Positions 45,015 to 58,172 of a stretch of DNA of 64,000 nucleotides are shown here, piece after piece. The notes beneath the pieces are model-generated. The model saw only the letters and a list, made by a program, of their open reading frames with translations. It ran no database searches and had not been told where the DNA came from. The stretch is from Chrysogorgia sp. JL179-B06 (Eukaryota; Cnidaria; Anthozoa; Scleralcyonacea; Chrysogorgiidae), in assembly GCA_035772405.1 (NCBI GenBank), contig JAYKKM010000158.1:124001-188000 (forward strand), in the 5' to 3' direction. Position 1 is the stretch's first letter, and every line of letters starts with the position of its first letter. Position numbers and translations under genes: made by a program.

Positions 45015-48000
45015 AGACTGCAGAGTAGGGCAGCGGCGCACCCGAGAAAAATGTAAACCAAAAAATTTCCGCACCTGAGATGATTACGTAACAATTCATA
45101 TTTTTATTTGCGAACCTGAGTATTATTGAATTCGCTGTATTCGCAATCGAATATTTGATGAATGTTTTGTGGTACGAACACCTGCAAAATTCGAATTATC
45201 ATTGTATGCTTTCACTTGTAATAATAACGGCAATAACAGTATATTATGTATCAGATCCAAATCGCTCAATGTTCTCATAATTTGGTACATAAAACTTCCA
45301 TCACATGGAACATAAAAGCATAAGAACAATCACACAAATGCAAATCTTAATGAAATTATTAAACTCAGTGTTATCAATGTCAATTAATTAAACCCATAAT
45401 TATCAAATGTCAATTAAACTTAGTGTTCAAATATCATTTAATTTAGTGTTTTACTTTTCTGTGTTCAAATGTCAGCCTGGATGACGTGGGGACATCTTGG
45501 AGTCTCTATCCGAAGTCTGTCTACGACTTTACTAACATTAAGTCTCCTAGCTGCTCGTTCACGCTCATCAAAAAATACTGGTAACCGGTGTCTAGCAATC
45601 CCGAGCTTCTTATTCCCATCTGTATGGAGGCAGGCTATTTCTTCCATTGTGTTTGGGCATGACAAGGGATCGGGTATGCTCCAGTCAACAATGTCTCTCT
45701 GGACTAAAACGTTGTTGCTTTGTCCTCCACACTTCTTGTGAGCTGCAACAACATAGGGATAGGTTGTGATTCGCGTCAGCGAGAGCGCGAACGTGAGGGA
45801 TGTTACAAACGACCTTGTAGAAATCCTTAAAGTCTCTTGTACCGTCCGTTTCCCATTCTGTCCTATCTTCTCGAGATACAACAAGTTTCTCCTCTTCCAC
45901 TTTAAAGTTGCACATATGACCACATGCCTTCTCAAGGTCAAACACGCGAGAAAGTTTCTTCACTGCATTAGGAACGGCACGGTTGAATCGAGCATCCAGC
46001 GTCACACGAAGATTTTGGCAAAAACTGATCAAGTCAGGGATACAATCTTCTGGACTTCGTGCATCCCGTTTGCCTCTTACCATCATTGACATCAGTAACC
46101 TGATCTACTACCAACCAACCGGACAGTAGCGGCACACCCTGGAAAATATTAACAAATTGGTTTCATAATATTATCGCATAGTTTACAGCACATACTTGCA
46201 TAAGAAATACAAACAATATACACACCTGAAAAGTGCCTGGTTGTCGTTCGTCGGTGGTGATTTCTTCCCAATGCTCTGAAAGCTTCGGTAGGAACTCCTT
46301 GGAAGGTTTTGATCCTGTCTTGACTTCCTTTAACTCCTCTTCGCAGCTCTCTAAGAATTCCTTGACTTGAGAGTACCAGTTGATTATTTTCCAAGGTGGC
46401 AAGTTTACGGCCTGGGTCCTTATCATCAATGACACAGGTCAACTATACGAAGTCTTCACCGCGGACCTACATGTAATGATTTTTATTCGAATGAAATAGC
46501 TTTATCTCAAGTTGTATATCACTACTGTTTGAGCTTGTAGCATATTTCTGAGCAATTTTAATTTAGGTATGAATGGTATATTAATATATGATACCATTTT
46601 ATTCCGTGGTTGGATACCTTCATGTTTCTTTATATTTTGATTTCTTTGTACATACTGTACAGTAAGAAATTAACTATAGAGAAAAATGAAGCTATTTTCA
46701 GGATACCTATGGGCTATGCCTTTGTGTTGAATGGCATTCCCGGACACTTTGGTTTTCAAACTCTGTGTTAACTATTATGCGTATCGCAGGCAACTATCAA
46801 GTCCTTACCTCGTATTTTGTTTCTTCTTCTTGATCATCCTCATTCTCCCTGGACCTTCTGAAAGATTCAATCAACGCCCTATAGCTAAGGTAGATTTTCT
46901 CCCACTGCTCATACAAAGAGCTAAAAAATCGTGTTGTTGAAAATGTCACAGTTTCCATTGCCTTAAGCCCCAACGACGATGCCAACCCTTTGTATTCAAC
47001 ATGGCCACGACCACGGCTGAACATTTTATGAAACTTGTTTGCTCTTTTGATCAACCGCTTCATAAACAGCGAACAACTTTCTTCCCGTAAATGAATCATA
47101 GTTAGATCCATCCAATGCGATACATCCCACGGAGTCAAGAAAAACTCATCCGATGCTTTTGTCTTTCCCAGCTGGGTAAATAGAGCATCTTGAAATGTTT
47201 TGGACTGGTATTGACCATCAGCATGGACAGCTAAATGAAAGAATTACAGTAACAACCTAAGTACGAGAACCTATATTTTAAGAACCTGTTAGGCAATTTT
47301 TATAGACCCTGTTAAAACAAGAACCATTTTCAAACTTTCAGGTAACTTGGACATGTAAGTGGAGTTTTATAGTTCTGTTTACACATGCCCTAACGTATGG
47401 TACTTCACATCCAGCCTTGCATATACAGAAACAGTCCATACTATATTGTACATTCTTTATGGGCTTGATATATAATACATACTATCTTGTACCTCTAACA
47501 TAATGCATATGATCTTCATCAAAATCCAACTTCTCCCGCAAAGTGTTTGCTACTTGCTGAGCTAGATCTTGACCGGTTCCACCTTCAATATCATTTGAAT
47601 CCTCAGCAATCGTGTAAACAGGTGGAGCATCAAGTGGCATTGCAATCCGCTTTCCGTTCACTGGCAAAAGAATCATGATCGCATGGTTTGTTTCCCGGTG
47701 TGGTGTAGATTTATCCACAGCAAGAGATACGTGTGGACACAGACCAGTAGATTCCAAAGGAATTTTCAGAAAATTATTTGTTTGCATCATCGCATAATGG
47801 TAGGCAGTGGAAATAATTTCTGGAAATTGGTTCCTAAATGTATATAAATATAAAGCTATACTATAGTATATAATTATATATACTTTTAACTTTAACTCCC
47901 AAATGCTTTTCTTCTAATTTTCAGTTTGTTACAAAAATGACATACTAAACTGGAGTTCTTATTGTATTACTATTAAAGTAATAAAGTACACAACTATTTA

Positions 48001-50472
48001 ATTTACAAATATATATTACCGGCCATGTCCAATATTTCCAATATCAGCACCACAGGCTGAAAGAAATCCAATAAGATTTTCATACGACATTCCAGCAGAT
48101 TTCATTTTACACACTTGTATTGCAGCACTCACAAGGTTGGTGTTCACATTCTTGTTCCTCTTCTGCATTTTGCTTTCTTTCATGATGTATTTCTTGGCCT
48201 TGAAATGCTCATTACCTCTATTCCGGATAGAACTGCATCCAAGATGCTCAATCATAGCATTTTTAATGCTGTACCACTGTTGATTTCCACCATTCATAAG
48301 GTCTGCCGTCTTCTTCTTCTTGTATGCAAGTCCTCCTCCCCATGAACTGTTTGAACTACGCCTAAATAAGAAGGTAAAATGTTTTAACATGTTGTGAGAC
48401 ACAATGTTCTACACCATCATTTACTCATTTGTGTATGTGTGCGCTAAGGAGGGTCACATGTCATGATGTCCAAAGGAATGGTTCTTGTTGCCCCATTGTG
48501 TCCAGGTTCCCTTTAATTACCATAGTACTTTAATTCTCTTATACCAGGCAGTTTCACAATTGGTCATAAGAAGAATTACTGGGTAACAAAACACACAACA
48601 TACAATTTACAAAAATGATTCATACTTACACATCTCTTTTTCGTTGAGCAAACTGAAATTGTTGACATGTGTGGCATGTGATCTTACATCCATCTTCAAG
48701 AATGTCCACTATAATATCTGGATGTTTCACTTCTAAAAGATTGGAGGCAGTTATAACTGCTGTCACATCATGGTTTATATTAACGCCCACACTCTGTTGT
48801 TGTTGTTTTTCTGGGATAGTCAGCGATTCCAACATCACAAGAATACGACTAATATCACCTTGTACCTGTTCCACTGGTGATACCTCTACTTTTTCTTTAG
48901 GTAAGAAGAAACTTTTTAGAGACCTTTGCACCGTTGCTGAACTTGCTGGAGTCTCCTCATTTTCCTGAGTGTCATCAATTTCCTGATTCTCATTAATTTC
49001 TTGACTCTCGTCAATTTCCTGACTCTCATCGAGATCACTGGTGGACTCTTTCATTGGAATGTTATCATTTTCCATATTGGAATTACTTATTTGGTTGCTG
49101 TTCTCCATTGGTGTACATGTTGATAGGCTGTTTACTTCCTTCAGTTCCTTGGATTGCAACACAATAGTCTCCCTGTCCATTTTTTCTGCTAACAGTTTTC
49201 TTGCAAGCTCATGGTTTCTTGGTACAATTTGTTTTTTATACCTATTTTCTGGTTGGTCAGAATGCTTTTGATTCCAATGACGTTTTTTGTTGTAATCTCG
49301 CCCCTTGATATTTCGCTTCCACATTGCAGGCAAATATGTGGGACAGGTAACTCAGGTTTATCTTTATTGATGTCGTTGGATGTATCATCTTTTCGTTGTT
49401 TCTTTGGAGCTGTACTCGAGCCACTAGAAACGGATACTCTCTTAAATCCACTCCAAGCCCAAGGATTTCGTTTTTGCGTCTCTTTCACAACTTTGGTTAC
49501 TTGAATCACTTCTGTCAGGTCTGTGTCTAAAAATGTATTGTTTTATACAAATAAATATTAACCACAATGAAATAATTATGGTATTAAAACAAAGGTATAA
49601 ATGTATAATTATATAAAACCATTTCTCAATTTATCCCTTAAAAAAGTCATGTTCATTTTTTCATCAGAATTCAGAACCATGCACGCCATGGAGCACCACA
49701 CATCACACACACACACACACGTGCAGTTGCAGACCGTGCGGCTGCCGCCATACGCTATTACGCTGTACTCACTATTAAGTCACTAAGAGTCTAAGTAATA
49801 TACTTGTCTTTTGAGAATTAAAAAAAGCAACATACCCTTTTTTGGTGCCAACTTCAGTATTGCATACCAAACAAAGGCTTTCGTGCGCTGGAAAATGTAA
49901 ATAAAATTCGTCATATAAAGCGACATTTCGACAACGAAACAGTATAAAATCATCAGTATTATTTTCGGAAGTAATACATATTTAATAATAACACATTTAT
50001 ACATAAATTAGCATACCTTTTACATTTGTATCGTCAGCCATAACATTGAATATTCATGACACGAGTTCACCGAAGCATTGAAAATTTGAAATATGATATT
50101 GCTGCTGTAAATATTGTAATTTGCTCAGCGGATTATCATTTTTTTTAAGAAACTTCATGTATATGTCGTATATCATACATAACATGTGCATCATCAAAAA
50201 TGCAGTCAATGCAATTAAGGTTTCCGGCGTGATAATCGTGATTGAGAGTTTCCCCTGACCTGAAGAGAGATTCAGCTTTTCAGATTTTAAAATTCAGCAC
50301 TCGATTTGTTTCTTTGCGGGATTTTTTATAGATTCTCGCGCACCCAGCCTTACCTTGGCCAAATTTCACCCGCACCTAGGTGCGCTCGTTGTTCTATTTG
50401 CGCACCCGCACCTAAATTTTGCCGAGTTTCCGCACCCGAGATCTCGTCGAAATCTGCCCTACTCTGCAGTCT
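45015..50472. mobile_element. hAT-like DNA transposon, 5.46 kb
   Basis: A perfect 19 bp terminal inverted repeat, AGACTGCAGAGTAGGGCAG, stands at 45015-45033 and, inverted, at 50454-50472. Subterminal words such as CGCACCCGAG and GCACC(C/T)GAGAT recur next to both ends in opposite orientation, as transposase-binding repeats do. The BED-like zinc finger and transposase-type gene lies inside on the minus strand. CAGAG at the end suits hAT; no clear 8 bp target duplication is seen, because the inverted repeat seems to extend two bases further in part. Confidence 0.8.
45465..50041 (-). CDS. hAT-like transposase gene, about eight exons, with frame breaks
   Basis: Minus-strand exons: 50041-50017 (MADDTNVK), 49887-49836 (CLVCNTEVG), 49526-48630, 48361-48020, 47833-47493, 47230-46809, 46442-46226 and about 46104-45465. 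All have GT-AG borders, and the phases agree at the joins 3/4, 4/5 and 5/6. Exon 3 has a zinc finger that I read as BED-like: ICLQCGSEISRG, then after a one-base break NKKRHWNQKH. The centre has SLAVDKSTPHRETNHAIMIL and ADGQYQSKTFQDALFTQLG, fitting the first two acidic residues of an RNase H-like hAT core, then WDVSHWMDLTMIHLREESC. Exons 7 and 8 also change frame (VKEFLESCEEELKEVKTG; CGGQSNNVLVQRDIVDWSIP). The protein would be ~930 residues. Family assignment rests on motif order and TIRs. As written it cannot give one protein. Confidence 0.65.
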
Positions 50473-50474
50473 AG

Positions 50475-50612
50475 GGTCAAGTGAGGTGAGGTCAAGTGAG
50501 GTCAGATGAGATGAGGTCAAGTAAGGTGAGTTGAGGTCAAGTGAGGTCAAGTGAAGTGAGAGTGAGATGAGGTCAAGTGAAGTGAGATGAGGTGTGGTCA
50601 AGCGAGGTGAGG
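50475..50612. repeat. GAGGTCAAGT simple tandem repeat
   Basis: About fourteen copies of a 10-15 bp unit built from GAGGTCAAGTGAG and AGATGAGGTC. It starts at the end of the hAT-like element. The matching minus-strand frame is a repeat product. Confidence 0.9.
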
Positions 50613-50662
50613 AAGGCTAAATATTAATGGACCAACGTTGATACTAGTTCACCCAGCCCTAG

Positions 50663-50827
50663 ACGAATGAGGACAGAACTCTGTGGCCTAATCCCGATTT
50701 ACCGCAGTTCATACTTGAATTCGACCCTTTGAAGTTTCGAATGCAGTGCAAGCAGGATCTCGCAGCTTTTCCAAAACCTAGAGAGCCTGTCAGCTTCCCA
50801 CTGACACTGACTGAAGCAAGCCAATGA
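50663..50827 (+). other. Possible orphan exon
   Basis: After an acceptor-like CCCTAG, a 54-codon frame reads TNEDRTLWPNPDLPQFILEF, then DPLKFRMQCKQDLAAFPKP and a TGA. Composition is protein-like. A 35 bp tandem repeat (GCTGACTGAAGCAAGCCAATG-type) spans its end. It could be an upstream exon of the kinase-like gene or a repeat fragment; no donor is clear. Confidence 0.25.
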
Positions 50828-51156
50828 CAGAGCATCCCAACTGACGCTGACTGAAGCAAGCCAATGACGTTTTCTTTACATTTAGCAAAAGCGAGTATCC
50901 TCGACTGCTGAAATGCTTTTGAAAAATGCCGTTCCGATAGCGTGCGAGGTATCACCTGTGTTCGACATGTACTGTCTCGGTGAAATCGTTTACCACGTTA
51001 GTTTCTCACTTCATGAATTCTCTTCAATGTAACTAAGTACAACCTTAAAATACCTGAATTAATATATACACTGCTGTAGTGAATGTGGGAGAGCTTTCAC
51101 TAGACAGACGATACATGGACGATCGTCAAGCTCGTATCCTCAGAAAATTGATTCTG

Positions 51157-51229
51157 AGTCTCGGACAGGAATCGAACCTGTAACCTTCTGATTGCCGGTG
51201 AGACGCTCTAACCATTGAGCTACCGAGAC
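51157..51229 (-). repeat. tRNA-like part of hairpin-tRNA repeat, copy 3
   Basis: Same cloverleaf as at 8840, on the minus strand, with A box TAGCTCAATGG and B box GGTTCGATTCC intact. One acceptor pair is changed (CCGAGAC). Confidence 0.75.
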
Positions 51230-51253
51230 CCAGATGGAGAGCAAAGCTTACAA

Positions 51254-51915
51254 CAAGGGCGCAACGAGGGGGGGGTCGGGGGGGGGCGACCGACCCCCCT
51301 TTTGGAGGCACGAGGGAAAATTTTGGAGGTCAAAAGTTACTTTTACAGCACTATTTTGATTTTTTTAAACTTGAATTATATAAAGCTCCAAATTTATAAA
51401 ATTTGCAAAAGGGTTTGTCACGATCTTGTTACGTTGGTCACGATCTTGCATATGCATGAGCATATGTTCCTCCGCCGATGTGGCCGAGGGCTTGGGACTG
51501 ACAAATTTCCGTGCGCGACCGGAAGGCTCTGGGAACAAGATTGGTGCACGGCCATCTTGTTTTATACGAATTTTTCGAGCACGATGCCACGATTCGATAT
51601 TTCGCTAGATTGGGTGGAATACTTGAGGTTAATATGGATAAAAGAAAACTGTGCCCACCTAATTTACACTTCCAAATTACCAAACGTTTTCTCAAACAAT
51701 ATTAAAATGCAAGTCTAATCTCATTTGGACCAAATGTTTCTTAAAAGTAAGACTTTCGTTTTTGCTCAAAAGTGTCCTCAAAATGCAGGAAATGCCGTTT
51801 TAGAGACCCAAATTTCAAAAAATTTCCGGGGGTGCATCCCCCCGGACCCCCCTAGAGCATCGTCGTTACTGTTGTGAAAACGACCCCCCTTTCAAAAATC
51901 CTGGTTGCGCGCTTG
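51254..51915. mobile_element. hAT-type MITE, 662 bp, 8 bp target duplication
   Basis: GCTTACAA stands on both sides (51246-51253 and 51916-51923). The left end CAAGGGCGCAACGAGG and the inverted right end CAAGCGCGCAACCAGG form the terminal inverted repeat. G-rich and C-rich runs follow both ends. An 8 bp duplication with CA(A/G)GG-type ends is the hAT signature. There is no transposase. At 51522-51543 is a word (GGCTCTGGGAACAAGATTGG) like the TIR of the element at 19344-20815. Confidence 0.9.
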
Positions 51916-52036
51916 GCTTACAATGATGTTCTGGTTTGATTGGTATATGTACTGCCTATGGAGCAGTCACTACATATCAGTCATGCTTGGATGTGTTAAT
52001 ATATAAAGTGAATGTGTCCGCCATCTTTGCCTTTTC

Positions 52037-52241
52037 AGCGGTCTCTCGCGTGTGACGTCACCTGAGTGCTTCGATTGCCTTGGCCATGGGTTTTTTGGTC
52101 AGTCTATGATTAGTCATTCTTCGTAATTTCTTTGCTTGTTTTTTGAATTACGGAGAATGACTATTCATAGACTGAACAAAGAACCCATGGCTAAGGCAAT
52201 CGAAGCATGCACTCCGGTGACGTCACACGCGAGAGACCGCT
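52037..52241. mobile_element. 205 bp foldback element
   Basis: AGCGGTCTCTCGCGTGTGAC at the left is mirrored by GTCACACGCGAGAGACCGCT at the right. Pairing goes on through CTTCGATTGCC and CCATGGGTT to a centre near 52140. It lies ~290 bp upstream of the first recognised kinase exon. No target duplication is evident. Confidence 0.85.
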
Positions 52242-52533
52242 AGTCCTATTTGTAATTTCCGACCTGTTTCACTTCTTATATATGTCTGGAACGAAAAATA
52301 ATGACATCAAAATACTTCGTGCTGGTACTTCTTGTACTAAGACCTTTCGTATAAACACAAGTTACTTTTGGATGACAGTTCCCTTTTAAAGCCTCGCAAA
52401 ATAAAGATTTGACAATATCGCGACGAATAAGATATTTAGTTTCTCACAGAAATGTTTGAGAACTCGTACACTAAGTATATTTTTAAACTTTTCTAGTTTG
52501 TAAAGCGTTTTTTTTTTCATTGAAATATTACAG

Positions 52534-56081
<3,548 letters not shown>

Positions 56082-57381
56082 CTTATAAGGCGGTTTTATG
56101 AGAAACTATTAGAGAATCTACGAGCTTTAAAACGAGTCTAACAGCTTTTCAACTTTGTATTCTCTTCATACATATATCAAGTTATATTGAGTTTTTCTAT
56201 TTGAAAATGTTCCAACTTATGAATACGTAGCCTGTAATAAGATGAAAAATAACGAAGTTAAAAACGGCGAAATTGAAAATGGCGAAATAAAGTTAAACAA
56301 TGACGAAGTTAAAAAAATGGCGAAGTTGATAATGACGAAGTTAAAAATAGGTACGCAATGCGTACATGTGTCTGGTGACATTTGAGTTACAGAGAAATAT
56401 GAGATATAAAGTAAGTTCATTGGCTTGTGTCCATTCTTTGTGAGTATGTCCGCGAGGCTATAAGAACGGCTGCTGAACTAGAAGATAGTTTCACGCGAAG
56501 TTGTCACAATATACTGCGGAATGAGGCCAAACATTTTAAACATATTTGGAAATTGAGTGAATCACTAAATTGAAATAACCAAGCTACAAGTCACTAATAT
56601 TTATATTTGGAAATTATAAGTTTATTCAAATTGTATAGGTTGTAGGCTAGCATTGGCTGAAATCGTATTTCTTTCACTGTTATATCTACGAAAGTTTAGC
56701 GAAGGTATAAATCATGTTTGAGTTAATTGAAACGCGTTTGTTTAGGATATATGACAAATGTGTGCGAAGGTAAACATTAATACCCGTACTAGGTTCTTAA
56801 GTTTCGATATACAATTATTTCGGCTAAAATATTAAGCGATTTTGAAATTATCTGACAGTATAACTATTAAATTTAAACCACATGAGCCGACCACTGAAAT
56901 ACAAAATATAGCGCCTGGCCAAAAATGTCGGTCATTGTAAACACACTGACGCTGTCTTCGTTCAAATTCGTATAGTATGTGTAATTTTTACACACAAGAA
57001 CCTGACCAAAATGTTGGTCAGTGTAAACACAATGACTCTGATAAACAACAAAAGTAGTTCAATACCTATCGTGGACCAAATATTAAACGAAGGAAGAAGC
57101 CTACTCAGTGAAGCAACAAACGATCTCGGGGAACTTTCGCTGTCTTCCGGAACGTGTTCGGTTGTGACGTAAGTGCCACAACCAAATAACATTTCGATAA
57201 CTAAGTGCTGCTGTCTACGTGATGAAAAATGACGTAGTTGAAAATGACGAATTGAAAATGACAAAGTTATAAATGTTAGAAATTCTTATCACCATTTATA
57301 ACCATTCGAAATTCCATCTCTTATCCAGTAATGCATTGAACAAGCTCGAAGAAAAATATGGTAAACTAACATATGGGTTAA
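56082..57381. other. 3' flank of the kinase-like gene, no further gene seen
   Basis: 56238-56350 and 57220-57275 hold degenerate tandem words around AATGACGAAGTTGAAA. The rest is AT-rich. No exon is recognised. Confidence 0.5.
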
Positions 57382-57520
57382 TGGGCATTGAAATGAAAAT
57401 TAAGTTTGTCGTATTTAAATGAACTTCTAAAATGATAAGGAATGGTAATTTAGAGCGCTTTTATATCTCACGTCGTTCTTGAGATATTTAGACTTGTGTG
57501 TTATGCAAATGAAGTAGCCT

Positions 57521-57838
57521 ATGTGTTAATATATACACTGCTGTAGTGAATGTGGGAGAGCTTGGTGTAGTCTACTCCAAGCTTACCCACATTCACTACT
57601 GCAGTGTATATAATAACACATCCAAACATTACCGATATATAGTGACTGCAACATAGGCAGTACGTTTATCAATCGAACAAGCACATCATTTAACTTTCGC
57701 TCTCAATCTGAGTCTTGGTAGCTCAATGGTTAGAGCGTCTCACCGACAATCAGAAGGTTACAGGTTCGATTCCTGTCCGGGACTCTGAATCATTTTTCTG
57801 AGGATACGAGCTTGACGATCGTCCATGTATCGTCTGAA
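57521..57838 (+). repeat. Hairpin-tRNA repeat, copy 4, most complete
   Basis: Hairpin 57522-57616: GTGTTAATATATACACTGCT, then GTAGTGAATGTGGGAGAGCT, is mirrored at the right, with a ~10 base loop. A spacer with CATTACCGATATATAGTGAC follows, then the tRNA-like part, then GAGGATACGAGCTTGACGAT and GTATCGTCT. TAGCCTATG before the hairpin and TAGCTTATG after the end look like a 9 bp target duplication with one change; the intact arm of the host MITE shows the uninterrupted sequence. Confidence 0.8.
57712..57784 (+). repeat. tRNA-like part of hairpin-tRNA repeat, copy 4
   Basis: Same cloverleaf as at 8840, with GTCTTGG in the acceptor stem and CCGACAA in the anticodon loop. The B box is intact. The anticodon loop again lacks T33. 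Confidence 0.75.
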
Positions 57839-58172
57839 ATAGCTTATGACGTCAAGATTTTTCTGCATTTTTATAAAATTAAGAAATAGTAAATTAATTT
57901 GGGATCGCTATTCAGATGTAATGATGTTTGGTGTCACGAAGTGTCGTAATGTGCAAAGTTTCAAGTGAGTTCGTTGAATTATCTCAAAGATATATACTTG
58001 ATTTTCTAAAAATATAGAAACATCTTGACGTCATAGGTTATTTGCATATCACCTATAAAGTCTAAATATCTCAAGAACGACGTGAGATACAAAAGAATTC
58101 TAAATTACCATTCTTAATAATTTTCGGAGTTAATTTTAATAAGACAAACTTAATTTTCATTTCCTATGTACT

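Larger units (their letters stand above)
51058..52005 (-). repeat. Hairpin-tRNA repeat, copy 3, split by a hAT MITE
   Basis: A single arm (TTAATATATACACTGCTGTA) begins the copy, then AGACAGACGATACATGG, a tRNA-like sequence on the minus strand, and, after the inserted MITE, ATGTACTGCCTAT and TTGGATGTGTTAATATATA. Compared with the copies at 8.7 and 57.5 kb the second hairpin arm is missing or worn. Confidence 0.75.
57382..58172. mobile_element. TTAA MITE, with hairpin-tRNA element nested inside
   Basis: The left end has GAAATGAAAATTAAGTTTGT; the inverted right end has AGTACATAGG, then GAAATGAAAATTAAGTTTGT. TTAA flanks both ends (57378-57381 and 58173-58176). Arms include GTCTAAATATCTCAAGAACG and TGACGTCA, as in the 35.3 kb element. 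The interior is interrupted at 57520 by the hairpin-tRNA repeat. Confidence 0.8.

Noticed and set aside
45014..50474. An 8 bp target duplication around the hAT-like element
   Set aside because: The 8 bases outside the TIRs (CCAGACTG and CAGTCTAG) are inverted, not direct, repeats, so no duplication can be claimed.
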